A stretch of DNA of 64,000 nucleotides from Crataegus laevigata (GCA_963580275.1 OY756945.1:10051501-10115500); one strand, 5' to 3'. Shown: positions 33,881 to 44,640, counted from the stretch's first letter. Notes: generated by a model not told the origin, from the letters alone. Numbers and translations: made by a program.

Positions 33881-34534
33881 CTTTTTATTATTTGAATTGG
33901 TGTCTGATACACTTTTGATGATGCGCATGGTAGATTGGCACTTCTAGGCTCCTCGGTGAGCGCTGGCATAACCGTTTCGAAAGCTGCAACAAAGCAGTGC
34001 CACCTTCTTCTTTCTTGTTGGAGCAAGCTTTGTGACAGCTTGCTGGAGTGCGATCCAAGGGTCGCGATGACTTGATTTTGGATGAACGAGGGCCTCAAGG
34101 ATTTGGCTTGTGGCAAAGGAAGAAACGACACGTGTAGTTGTGCTTGTTCATTCTTGTGATGCATAGGTTGTTGATCCAAGGGTCGCGATGACTTGATCTT
34201 GGATGAACGATTGCCTCAAGGTTTTTGGCTTGCGGCGAAGAAAGAATCGGCACGTGCAGTTGTGCTTGTTGATTCTTCATGGGTTGTTGATCCAAGGGTC
34301 GCGACGACTTGCTATTGGATGAATGAGGGCCTCAAGGATTTGGCTTGCGGCGAAGAAGGAACCGAAACGTGTATCGGTGCTTGTTGATTCTTCAAAGGAG
34401 TTGGCGAAGAACGAAGAGTGCTTTCTCGTATCTTTGGAATTTTTGGGAATTTGGGAGGTTGGATGCTTGAGAACTTTTGAGTTTCAAAGCTTCAAGGTTC
34501 TTGAGTGTGTGGAGTGAATGTGTGAATGAATTAT

Positions 34535-35059
34535 GGGTAAATTACAAAAAACTACCTCAACTATTGGTGTCACGACACTTTCATACCTCATCTTTAAAAC
34601 GTGACAATGTCATACCGCATCTTACGAATTTGTGACAATGTCATACCTCCGTCATTTTTTCTGTTAGTTTTTCTGTTAAGTGCTGACGTGGCAAGATATG
34701 GGGACCACTCACTAATACAGCTGGATTAAAAAAATAATTAAATATATTTTTAGTAATTAAAAATTAAAAAATTAAATTTTTTTTAAGAGAGAGAGATTTA
34801 ATATAAAAATAAATTTTTTTAATTTTTTTAATTTTTAATTATTAAAAATATATTTAATTATTTTTTAATCCAGCTGTATTAGTGAGTGGTCCCCATATCT
34901 TGCCACATCAGCACTTAACAGAAAAACTAACAGAAAAATTGACGGAGGTATGACATTGTCACAAATTCATAAGATGCGGTATGACATTGTCACGTTTTAA
35001 AGATGAGGTATGAAAGTGTCGTGACACCAATAGTTGAGGTAGTTTTTTGTCATTTACCC
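34535..35059. mobile_element. MULE-like fold-back MITE with 9-bp TSD
   Basis: A 525-bp near-palindrome. The left end GGGTAAATTACAAAAAACTA mirrors the right end TAGTTTTTTGTCATTTACCC, and pairing continues for over 200 bases to an AT-rich centre. It is flanked by perfect 9-base duplications ATGAATTAT (34526-34534 and 35060-35068). Nine-base duplications with long TIRs mark Mutator-like elements. It has no coding capacity. Confidence 0.9.
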
Positions 35060-35224
35060 ATGAATTATTCTTCCTATTTATAAACTTTTTCAAGCCTTGG
35101 TCTTTGATTTATTTAACATGAAATCAAATAAATCATTTCTGTCAAATGTTGACACGTGTCCTTCTTGATGACTCATTTGATTTTGTTGAGTCACATGCCA
35201 TGTGTACAACTTATGCGACATCGA

Positions 35225-35770
35225 AAGCCCATAAAATGCAAGAAAACCAGCAGGACTTCGAGAGGTAAAATTGAATTTCTCCTTAATCAAAATCGAAAAT
35301 CTTCAAATTCGAAACGATTGATAAGTTTTTGGGAAAAAAATTGGGTTTTTAAATTGGCTCTGACTCAGAGCTCTGGAGAAACAAATTTGGAAGGTTGGAG
35401 AGAAGAAGAGGAGAGAAGAAGAGGAGAGAGAAGGTGGAGGAACTTACACGGCGAGACGAAGAAGGATCAGCTGGGAGAGGTCGGGCGTTCGAATGAGAAT
35501 CGTACGAACTGGACGGAGGGGGCCGCAGTCGCGACGTTGAGGCGCCGAGGGGGGGGGGGGAAGCGACGCGGTTGAAGAAGGTGGAGGAGCAGGAGGGGAA
35601 GCTGGAAGTGGAGGAGGCGAGGGCGCGTGGGATCTGGGTTGGGTGGTTCTGCTTTGATTTTAGATGTTGGGTCGGCTAGGATTTAGAGAAAGGAGGGAGA
35701 AGAAGAAGATGTTTGAAGGAGAAGAACATCGTTTTTTTTTTTTTGTAATTTTATAATTTAAAAAAAAATA
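35225..35770. other. Segment present only in the right LTR arm
   Basis: Between LTR-matching 'ttgtacacatgg...' and 'gaccaatgcatt...', the right arm has about 540 extra bases compared with 14860-14880 in the left arm. It is purine-rich, then GC-rich near 35460-35640 with a 10-G run at about 35550. It looks like a 5' UTR or first-exon fragment, but no protein was recognised in any frame. Confidence 0.5.
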
Positions 35771-35845
35771 TATATGTAGGCCCTGACACGTCGAAATTCT
35801 AATGCATTGGTCAATATTTATTTTACTGAAATTTTGATGTCTACA

Positions 35846-36248
35846 ACAATATTAAAGGACCCATAAATTGCTAGACTAATTCGTAAGTTTCTTGCAATAG
35901 AATAGATTATACTACTCAAACGGGTATACAAGAAGCATAAGCACTATCACGTATAGGAGTTGAGCACCTTTAAGCTACAAGCCTATTGTATGTTCTCCGA
36001 TTGTAACACATCAACCATGCAATGGTGCCAGAAAGAGTTTCCGTTTCCTATCCCCCGCAACCCCTTTCGGGTATGGGATTCTGCTCTTATATGTACTAGG
36101 CTTTGGCCATAATGAAGGAAGCACCCCTTGGATACGTCTGACCGAAAAGCTGATGAATAGGGTTGCTTGCCCAGGAAGGAGAAGTACCCTTCACTTTTCA
36201 AGGTTTAATATTTAGATAAAGTCTTAACTATGATTCTTATGTACATAG
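35846..36248. other. Right flank of the nest, TAF6 intron remnant
   Basis: No ORF of note. This stretch precedes the last TAF6 exon and should be intron. The segment 35990-36200 has even base composition unlike its AT-rich surroundings and could be organellar or foreign DNA, but I could not identify it. Confidence 0.4.
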
Positions 36249-36629
36249 CCAAGATAAAGGCAAGCGAAGTGTGGAACACACGGAAGAGAAACTGCCCCTG
36301 CAGAAAATTGCAACTGATGGGCCAACAGATATAGCGCCAACTAATTCTTCACCATCTCACATGGAAGTAGACACAGCAGCTCCAGCTCCATCAGGGGATA
36401 ATGATGCAGGCCCCTCGTCGTCTTCTCAGAAAACACCGAATGAGAGCATTTCACACGGCACAAGTTCAAGGGGCAAGCCTGCTGGTCAGTCTCTAAAGAA
36501 ATCAGCTACCCTCACTCAGGTTTGGAAGGATGACTTGAATTCTGGGCACTCCTAGTGTCGTTGTTTGAGTTGTTCGGTGAAGACATTCTCTCTTTTGTTC
36601 CAGTCCCCGAGATGTGTTTGTTTTTGTAA
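36249..36629 (+). pseudogene. TAF6: TAF6-like C-terminal exon (detached and frameshifted)
   Basis: After acceptor 'gtacatag' the frame QDKGKRSVEHTEEKLPLQ leads to IATDG, HMEVDTAAPAPSG, SSSSQK and finally ILTQVWKDDLNSG-like sequence. This is the family's C-terminal signature. A one-base loss after 'gggcac' (about 36548) brings TAG at 36553. In the next frame the family's terminal run (SLFELFGE, then PEMCLFL) is readable up to a TAA at 36627-36629. Exon phase also fails to match the exon ending at 14555. It belongs to the TAF6 locus at 10574-14555, separated by the 21-kb insertion nest. It converges on the EF-hand gene 224 bases downstream. Confidence 0.85.
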
Positions 36630-36853
36630 CTGTTTGTAGCAATCTTGAAACTCAGGATTGGTGTACAAAAGTAAAAATAGAAAGAAAGATTTCGGTGAGA
36701 AAGTTTTATATAAATACAGTAGAAACTTAGATAAAATCATACCGATTTACATTTTTTTTAGCTATCTTTGGTCTGTTCATCCTCATTTACTTTGTGATGG
36801 AAACTTGAACATACTTTGTAATTAAGTACGTAAGCACAATCTCTTATAAGTGC

Positions 36854-37282
36854 TTAATTAAGCAGCTGCTTAGTTTTGGCACTGGAGTACTCTTTTTCCA
36901 CTGCTTTCTTCAGCAAGCTATCTTCTTCCAACACCATTTGAACTGGCAAGAACCCCATCCCATTGGCCATAGCAAGCATCATCCTCTTGGTTTCAGCCTT
37001 GAACTCCTCAAAATCAACCGCCCCATTCGAGTCATGATCGAACTGCACGAACAGCGAGTCATAGACATGAGCAATCTCCTCCGGGTCTGGCTTCACATCA
37101 ACGCCATAGTGGGTCTCAAAGACTCGTAGAGACTGAAGCTCCTTCAGCATCTCAGCATAAGAAAGCCGACCATCGTGATTGGTGTCAAGACGAGCAAAAC
37201 GGTCCCGTACTGAGCGGCTGAATGCTTCTTCATCTTCCACAAAGTTGACAATGGTGGCACCATCCAGCACTTCTACACTCAT
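36854..37282 (-). CDS. Two-EF-hand calcium-binding protein
   Basis: A single-exon, 142-aa protein starting MSVEVLDGATIVNFVEDE. Two complete 12-residue calcium loops are visible: DTNHDGRLSYAE (33-44) and DHDSNGAVDFEE (82-93). Each has acidic or polar residues at positions 1, 3 and 5, Gly at 6 and Glu at 12, so both should bind calcium. There is no signal peptide or acylation motif, so it is probably a cytosolic or nuclear calcium sensor. The C-terminus (MGFLPVQMVLEEDSLLKKAVEKEY) is typical of a small plant EF-hand family that I cannot name exactly. A good TATA box lies 93 bases upstream, and the frame is undamaged. Confidence 0.92.
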   Translation of the reverse strand: MSVEVLDGATIVNFVEDEEAFSRSVRDRFARLDTNHDGRLSYAEMLKELQSLRVFETHYGVDVKPDPEEIAHVYDSLFVQFDHDSNGAVDFEEFKAETKRMMLAMANGMGFLPVQMVLEEDSLLKKAVEKEYSSAKTKQLLN

Positions 37283-37374
37283 CTTCTCTTATGCTAACTT
37301 GGGAATTGATCACAAGGAAATTAGGATTGATTTGTATTTTGGTTGCAAATTAAAGAAGTGATGGAATGTTAAAG

Positions 37375-37382
37375 TATTTATA
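37375..37382 (-). promoter_or_regulatory. TATA box of the EF-hand gene
   Basis: TATAAATA on minus, 93 bases upstream of the ATG at 37282, implying a 5' UTR of about 60 bases. Confidence 0.7.
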
Positions 37383-38272
37383 AACACATGCATGGGGCCC
37401 TAGTTTTTTGTTTTACTTTTGGCCCCTTGTTTCTGTAATCCATAAGTTTTATGGACTTTGTTTCTGTAAAGTTGATAGATACACGTTTTGACCTACTTTA
37501 CAAGCGGCTAGCCAATTAAACGGAAAAAAAAATAGACAACTAACTTGCAAGTGGTGGCTTAAAATAGTAATACGACGGTTAAATTTTATGGGAGAGGTTC
37601 TTCGCCGGATTCTTGGAATCCTCCAATTATATTCGTTAATCGTACATCGTGAAGTCAATTTTCGTCAGCCATTATTTATATTTAATTTTAAATAAAAAAA
37701 TTTATACTGATATCTGACTGTGCGATATATGATGAACATATGTAATTAGAGGATCCCCGAAATGCTCACAAAGGATCCTCTCTCAAATTTTATGAGTAGT
37801 TACGATCGCCCAATCTTTCGTTTTTTACCCACTGCTGTTTGCTTCTAGTTTTTTCACTTTATGTACTGGTTTGCTAAATTTGTTTAATAGTTCGGATTAG
37901 TTATGAGCGATTATAAATGAATTGAGAAAAAAACAATTTTTTTTCTTACTCACCAATTCAATTGATTAAACCGCGAACTACTCGGGGACTATAAATACAA
38001 ATACTACTTTAAGTCAAATAACTTGGATTCGGACTTATTCTGACCTTTGAAGTCATATAAATAGGGTGAGGATTCTTTCGGAATTATCTTTGTGGAGATC
38101 TAGAGATCCTCACATCATGATCAATTAATTTTTGTTAGGTGTTATTTATGTTTAATTCTAAATAAAAAATTTTAAAATAATTTATGACCACACAATGTAC
38201 GATAAATTGCTGGATAAGATCTTCACAATTCGAATCCAAATGGGATCCAAATCTATATAAATATTTATTTAT

Positions 38273-38322
<50 letters not shown>

Positions 38323-38794
38323 TATATTATATTAATTAATATTAAAATGAAACCACTAGATGTCTTCAAGTTTTGAAAATGAATATAAAAGTTATTTGAA
38401 CCTTTCAATCCAATTGGCCCAGACAATTCTGGAAGGTCAAATTCAGAATAATTTGACTACGCACACAGATTAAGCTGGTGATGAACCGACGCGATGGCAA
38501 ACTGAGCAGAAAATCGACTTCGGTGAGGAAACCCACAGATTTTGCATATTACCGTGTATGCGTGTCTTTCACTCTCTTTAGTTTCAATCTCGAGACAAAA
38601 TATGTATAAAGGGCAATATTGTAACTGCACTCTGTGTAGTTGGAGGTTGAGGAGTTGCCTCCCCAAATTTATTAAATTTAAACATGTATATATTTTCTTA
38701 ATCACTGGACTGTACTTCTCATTGCTTCTGCTTCATTAATTTTCTTTTCCTGAATAATAATATTGATGAGGACAAGCTATGTGTTTAAGTGATG
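37383..38794. other. AT-rich intergenic region
   Basis: No gene recognised. Two diverged copies of a segment ('ttatttatatttaatttta...' followed by 'gatcctctc' or 'gatcttcac' phrases) lie at about 37666-37790 and 38130-38250, suggesting MITE remnants. A TA microsatellite is at about 38277-38317. Confidence 0.5.
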
Positions 38795-39165
38795 AAGATA
38801 TTGAGCAGTAGTGGAATCACCTGTGGTAAGATTATGAAGACGAGATCGAAGCTTATAGATGTGAGATTGAGAGGCCGTGGCAAGTCTTGATTCCAATTTG
38901 CCCAAAGTTCACGAGCTGAATTCACACCAACGGTATAAGGAATTAGGGATTTAGAGAGTGTGGAGTTGATCCAAATGATAATATTTTGATCATTCTCATA
39001 CCAAGAAACATAGGCATGATTGAGAGTGCGATTTCCCAAAGAATCAATAAGAAATTGAGGCGGCACCGCCAAAGATCCATCAATGAGACCGGTAAGGTTG
39101 TAGCGACAAAAGATTGGAGCAAAGAGAGCACTCTAGGTCAAGTAATTTGTGGTGGTGAGCTTGAT
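38795..39165 (-). pseudogene. Ty1/copia gag relic
   Basis: Two overlapping minus frames (39131-38943 and 39072-38785) show copia-type Gag phrases: NRTLNHAYVSW, INSTLSKSLIPYTVG and SARELW. A frameshift separates the first part from the second. No LTR or downstream domains were found here, so it is an isolated fragment. Confidence 0.7.
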
Positions 39166-39239
39166 TGGCACCATGGATCCGATGTTATCGTGATACCTTC
39201 CATTACTGCTATTGTTCGCTCAATTAATTTTTAGCTCCT

Positions 39240-39843
39240 TGAAATTGATTCGTTGAGCAAGGGAAACATGAAAAATTCTGTGGAAAAACTTTGTATTCTT
39301 CGCGCTATTGGTTTGTCTGGTCGTCCTGCCAAGTCACCTCGTGTTATTGAAGTTTTATGGAAACCACCTTCTCTACATTGGGTCAAAGTGAATATTGATG
39401 GTGTAGCTCATTGATCACCAAGATTGGCTACTACTGGCAGTATCTTTCGTGATCATTTTGGTTCATGTGTTGGGTGTTTTGCTACTTCTCTAGGGGTGGC
39501 CACCTCTGTTGAAGCTGAATTGCATGCTGTAATTCATGCAGTAAACTTAGCTTGGGAGAATGGTTGGCGTTCCCTTTGGATTGAGTGTGATTCATCATTG
39601 GCTGAGTTTTTCACTTCTACTTCTCATAATCATGTTCCCTGACGTTTGAGGGTTCGTTGGTTGAATTGTAGAGCGTTGCTCTCTTCTATGTGCATAAGAG
39701 TTACACATATTTTTCGCGAAAGGAATCAGATGGCTGACTGTTTGGCAAATTTTAGAGTGGACCATCCTGGGGTTTCTTGGTGGGACTCTTGTCCTGCGTA
39801 TCATCATAATCTTTCTTTTCACCCCAATTTGTGGTTTTGTTAG
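39240..39843 (+). pseudogene. LINE-type RNase H domain relic
   Basis: A continuous plus frame with two stops (TGA 39412-39414 and TGA 39640-39642). It reads VKVNIDGVAH, then SVEAELHAVIHAV, LWIECDS and IFRERNQMADCLAN. These are the D-E-D-D pattern motifs of the RNase H domains (RVT_3 type) found at the end of plant non-LTR retrotransposons and related host genes. The 3' part ends near 39843 and is followed by T-rich DNA. No RT was found, so it is a fragment or an old host-like RNase H pseudogene. Confidence 0.75.
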
Positions 39844-41507
39844 GATGGGTTTTACCTTGTTTTTTTGTAATTGGGTTTTCGTGTCTCAAGCTGTTTTCTA
39901 CTTCTTGTTAGGGTTTGGCTTCAAAAGTTGTTTTTAGCAGGTATTGGCCTAGTTCCCCCGCTTGTATTACTTTTCCTTTTTTATTCTTAATAAAATCTAG
40001 TAGAGAGGGGACGGGCGGGGGTTTTTGGGTGCAATGGTCATTTCTCCTTCAAGAAAGGGTTGGTGCCTCGCACACGACTATTGACGAATAGCTAATCTCG
40101 CCTAATCTGTCTCTACAAATTGAAAAAGAAAAAAAAAAAAAGCTCAAAGAATTTACTAAAGGAAAAGCCCAAGTTATAGCCGTTATCTAACAACGATTTT
40201 CTTAGACTGCTGCATGAAGTAAAATTGCTAATTTCATACCCGGAAGATCGCAATGAAACTTTCCATATTTCTTTAATCCAAATTTTTAAAACTAAAATCA
40301 TAAAAATTTGAATAAAGAAAAAAATCAACTTTTTTGAGCTCACCAATCGCCAAGTTTTGGGTGCCTGCTCATGGAAGGAACTTCAAAAGTAGGAGCCAAA
40401 TGCATCCCTATGTACCTTTTTTTTTTGTCATCGATCCAGCTGAGGAGAGACAGAGAGAGAGAAGAACTGTAAATTTGGTGAAAATAAGCTATTAGGTAGT
40501 AAAAAAGAAAGACATTTTAGCTTTTTAAGAAGCTGAAAGCTTGCAACTAATTGGGTGTCGATAACCACACTTATCAACTTTTACAAATGAATTTGAATCA
40601 TTTGGGCTTCAAAAAAATTGCACAGAAATCCAGAAGAAGATGAAAATTGAAGCAAACTATATGCACTGAGCAATTGTGACTCACCCAAAACAAAGGAAAT
40701 ACCTGCTTACTCTTTCACTATTTCCCAAGGTTCTATCCAATGACTGTGGATTGTAAACAAAAATATTATCAACATTATTAGCAGAAAAATCTTAAAGAAA
40801 CAGGCCCAAAATTTTAGCATGACAGATGAAATTATAAATGTTATTAAAATGAGTGGTAATAGAATGTAATGTAGATTTTAGATGGTGATATTAATCTACT
40901 TCATTTATCCATGTCAATATCTCCTTGTGAAGATGTGAATGCAGTAACGTATAAATTGTTTGAATTCCAGAAATTAGTGAATTCTCATTGGCATTCTCAA
41001 ACAATATATATGTATATTTGGGTAATCTGGGTAATTTAATCCCAATAGAATATACTTAAGATTTTGATTTGTAGTCTTATGTTATATTTATGATTAAGAT
41101 ATGCGATCAACATTTAAAGTGCATGGGTCCATTACCATGTGTTTTCATATTTCAGTGCAAATATCAATCACATGTCATACTCTCTTAGTCCCCGTAATGG
41201 AAAAAATAAAGCTACTGGTAATGGTTTGACTGTTAAACCTAAATGAAATAGTTTACCAGACCAAAAGAAGGCTTTACTTAGTTTGGCGAACCTGCCACTA
41301 TAAGATAAACAGTTTTTGTCCTGATCTATTAATCATATTGTCTCCTCAATTTTTAACCTATAACATATAATCCTCTGGATAACCTATAACATATAATCCT
41401 CTGGATAACCTTTCTAGCTCTTAAGAGATTACGGTTAAGCTAATCTGCGCCGCAAAGAAACTATGAAAGGAAATTTATGTGAACTCACAAAGACTACGTT
41501 TTTTTAA

Positions 41508-41544
<37 letters not shown>

Positions 41545-41851
41545 CCCAAAAATTAATCATATGATCATCCACAAGTGTTTCTAAGAAATATTTAGCCGTT
41601 TAACTAAAACACAAAAAAAAACAAAAAAAATCCTCACCCATACCAAAAAACTGAAACATGCAAAGCAAAACTCAAAAACTAAGGATGACCATCCCTTTTT
41701 TTTTCAAAAAAAAAAAGTTTGAAGAAAGATCGATGCACAGACAACCAAAAAAAACCAAACAAAAAAAAAATTAACACCACAAAAAAAAAAAATCCTCACC
41801 CACACCAAAAAACCAAAACATGCAGAGCAAAACCCAAAAATTAAGGATAAA
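39844..41851. other. AT-rich intergenic region with simple repeats
   Basis: No gene recognised. A 26-base unit 'aacctataacatataatcct' (plus 'ctggat') is tandemly doubled at about 41356-41407. A TC microsatellite lies at about 41509-41543. Segments at about 41640-41760 and 41790-41850 are similar to each other and to 43010-43080. Confidence 0.5.
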
Positions 41852-41957
41852 TAGGGCTAGAAAAAAATCCCAAAAATACCAAACCAAAATTCTTGTAAAT
41901 TTCGGTATGGGAATAGGTCTCAAGTTTTTGGGATTTCGGTATTCCCAAATCGAACCG

Positions 41958-42003
<46 letters not shown>

Positions 42004-42193
42004 TAATTCTTAAATATATAGGAGCACATCTTTAAGGGGAACATCATCTACCTACAATAGTGAAAATTGAAATATTGAAGGAGCCTCAAGATAGATAGTG
42101 GAACATATGCATAATTTTTAAATCATAGGAGATTGATAGATGGATACATAGATGTTGAATAAACACGGGAGATTGATAGATGGATACATGGAT

Positions 42194-42479
42194 TGTGACA
42201 TCCCACATCGCCCAGGGAGTGATCCTTAAATGTATATTCCCATCCCTACCTAGCACGAGGCCTTTTGGGAGCTCACTGGCTTCGGGTTCCGTAGGAACTC
42301 CGAAGTTAAGCGAGAAGGGGCCTAGAGCAATCCTAGGATGGGTGACCTCCTGGGAAGTTGCTCGTGAGTTCCCAGAAACAAAAACCGTGAGGGCGTGGTC
42401 GGGGCCCAAAGCGGACAATATCGTGCTACGGTGGTGGAGCGGGCTCGGGAAGTGGTCCCACCCGGACTGGGATGTGACA
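42194..42479 (+). mobile_element. Cassandra TRIM solo LTR with conserved 5S core
   Basis: 286 bp, TGTGACATCCCACATCGCCC to GGGATGTGACA. Perfect 5-bp duplications TGGAT lie at 42189-42193 and 42480-42484. The 5S-like core spans about 42267-42373. It is in inverse orientation to the copy at 2337-2621. Confidence 0.95.
42267..42373 (+). promoter_or_regulatory. 5S rRNA-derived sequence with RNA polymerase III internal promoter motifs
   Basis: GAACTCCGAAGTTAAGCG (box A region) and GATGGGTGACCTCCTGGGAA (box C region) match plant 5S rRNA. The 5' quarter is diverged and the whole lies in an LTR, so this is not a ribosomal gene. In Cassandra it is thought to drive element transcription. Confidence 0.85.
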
Positions 42480-43017
42480 TGGATAGATTATAAGTTACAA
42501 TTTTCTTGAGAAAACTTTACATCTATATATAATATTTATATTATATATGTACAGAAGTTTACTCAAGCATATATTAACTTTTTAGACGTAATTTTGGGGA
42601 CTGGCATGATTATAGATAGATGTACTAATTTACTCAAGCACATATTAACATCTTAGATTGGCAGATTGTTTTTGAATATACAGAAACAAATAGGCAGATA
42701 CTAACTAGGCCTTGCCATTTGATTGGCAGATTTGTGTGCACAGATTAGTAGAAACAAATTGGCAGATTGGGATGCCTATATGTCAATTTTTCAATATAAA
42801 AGGTTGAATTTTAGCCCAAAAACATAATATGTCAAATTTTAGGCCCAAAACCATATCGGGATTCCCGATTTGTCCCAAAATCCCTAAACTATTTCGGGAT
42901 TCCCGAAAATTTGGTTTGGGATCGGTATTGAAATTGGGATTCCCGAAAATTTCGGTTTGGAAATCGGGACAAAGGTTTCGGTATGGGATCCCATACTGAA
43001 CCACCCCTAAGGATAAC

Positions 43018-43980
43018 CATCCCTCCTTTTTTTTTAAGCTTGAGGGATCGATGCACAGACAATCAAAAAACCCAAACAAAAACAAAATCAACACCAAAGA
43101 GATAAATTATATACCTGAGCAAAAAAAAGACACACAAGCTCAGAGAATAAAACCTAAAACAAAGAAAAAGGTTTCATGCAACCAAAATACAAAATTAGAG
43201 ATAACAACCAGACGTAGAGCACGAAAAAACAAATAAAATGCTCGGCAATAAAGTTGAAGAGTAGAACTTTACAATAATCAATTATAAAATTGTCTTCCTA
43301 ACCAAATAGAAAATAAACCAACGTATAAATCAACATACCTAGACGCGACCAATTCCTTCGCGGAAAATAGGGGAAAAAACAGCAAACACCTTGTAGAGAA
43401 TTTGATGGGAATCAAAACCAAAAGAGAGATGAGAAAACCGAGAGAAACGGAAAGAGAAGAAAAGAAGAGGAAAGTGAAAACTAGAAGATGCTGGAACACT
43501 AGAAAACACAACACGCACGCACGGGAAGAAAAATCAGAGGGGCAAAACGGCCAATTCATCATAAAATCTCACTAAAACAAAAAAACCATGAAGAGAATGA
43601 GGGGCAAAACCGGATGGATACTGTTAATGAACAATAGTCATCCACCAAGTTTTAGTAGAGAATAATGTTAAAGGTACACTAAAATTTTGAACAATGAACC
43701 ACTCAAGCATTACAAGATTATTACTTATACAACAACGATAGTAAGCTTGTCAAAATAACACCTTAAAATGTACAAAATATTGCTAGTCTTATCAAATATG
43801 TATCGCTTTAAAATGTGTCGTTTTAAAGTTTCTCTTAAATGTATTGGACTCCATCAAATTTTCAGAGCATTTTCACCAAATTTAATTAGCCTAATTATCA
43901 ACTTTAAATTCATCCAAAGCATAAGAATTGGAGTAAACTATATAATTGGTATCTGAAATTTTACTATGGTTTAGGTTTTG
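43018..43980. other. A-rich intergenic region
   Basis: No gene recognised. ORFs on both strands (for example 43278-43562 minus) lie in purine-rich DNA and lack motifs. Confidence 0.45.
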
Positions 43981-44152
43981 TCTCTGAACTAAAAATTAAT
44001 TAATTTTAGTCCCTAAATATATTTATTTAAGGTAGATCATTGATCCTTTTATAGACCATTGATTCTTCTCTGAACTAAAAATTAATTAATTTTAGTCCCT
44101 AAATATATTTATTTAAGGTAGATCATTGATTCTTCTATAGACCATTTATTCT
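43981..44152. repeat. 86-bp tandem duplication
   Basis: The segment beginning 'tctctgaactaaaaattaat' at 43981 is repeated from 44067 with a few substitutions. It is AT-rich and non-coding. Confidence 0.85.
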
Positions 44153-44640
44153 TCTGCGTTAAAGTTTCTGTCAAAATCGATCTGATTTTTTATTACAAAA
44201 ATTCTGAAAATTAGTTAAATGAAAAATTAAACAAGCTTTGCCTCCAGCCACCCGCAACCACCCCAGGTCCCCGGCCTCCTACCTCGCTCCCGCCATCCAA
44301 TTCCGCCCTAGCCCCTACCTCCAACAACTCGCCCCACCCCTTACCTCTAGGCTCCCGCATCCATACCACCCTTAGCTCTTATTGAAAGTAAAATCGGTTG
44401 TCATTTGAAATCCCATTTTAGGATAGAGAGAGAGGTGGAAATAGGTGTTGGTGAGGTCGCATGAATTTGCTGGGAAGGTTGGGGAAGAGGAGAGAGATGA
44501 GAGATGTCTGGGTATGACCTCAATTTAAAAATTTTCAAATACTAGTTTGGGGGCGTTATCTATAAAAATGAAAACACAAAATATATTTTATAGAACTCTA
44601 CTAGTTTTTTTTTTATAGTAAATATACGATATACGTACAA
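44153..44640. other. Gene-free stretch with a C-rich block
   Basis: 44230-44370 is strongly C-rich with short CC repeats. No convincing ORF or element was seen. Confidence 0.4.

Larger units (their letters stand above)
29980..33930. mobile_element. Degenerate inverted-repeat element, about 3.9 kb
   Basis: The left arm (29980-30960, coding sense minus) and right arm (about 32840-33930, coding sense plus) are diverged inverted copies. Both hold 'aataaagcttatct' type flanks and a gag-like coiled-coil ORF, and end in GGTGC..GCACC palindromes. The middle (30960-32840) holds more repeats; for example, a 'tttattcaggaaa-ttc-acttttgaaa' segment occurs near 32320, 32640 and, inverted, 31005. No RT, integrase or transposase was recognised. 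Confidence 0.5.
33931..35845 (-). mobile_element. Inverted right copy of the 14790 LTR element (rearranged)
   Basis: Read on minus from 35845 it begins TGTAGACATC, as at 14790. It is followed by an extra segment (about 35770-35225), LTR middle, a MULE-like insertion (35059-34535) and tandem repeats (about 34400-34050). It then jumps directly to the internal sequence shared with 16590-16720. The LTR 3' end, primer site and about 1 kb of internal DNA are missing. The right flank is ACAAT (35846-35850). Confidence 0.65.
41852..43009. mobile_element. hAT-like MITE containing a Cassandra solo LTR
   Basis: Ends TAGGGCTAG and CCACCCCTA form a hAT-type inverted pair. Flanks AGGATAAA (41844-41851) and AGGATAAC (43010-43017) match at 7 of 8. 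The body holds many 'gggattcccgaaa' and 'ggtatggga' palindromic phrases typical of non-autonomous hAT elements. A TA microsatellite (41961-41999) and the Cassandra LTR at 42194-42479 interrupt it. It encodes no transposase. Confidence 0.7.

Noticed and set aside
35156..35575. 139-aa plus ORF
   Set aside because: It crosses from LTR sequence into the extra purine-rich segment and shows no recognisable protein family.
42267..42373. Functional 5S rRNA gene
   Set aside because: The 5' part is diverged, it is a single copy, and it lies inside an LTR with TSDs, which fits Cassandra rather than ribosomal DNA.
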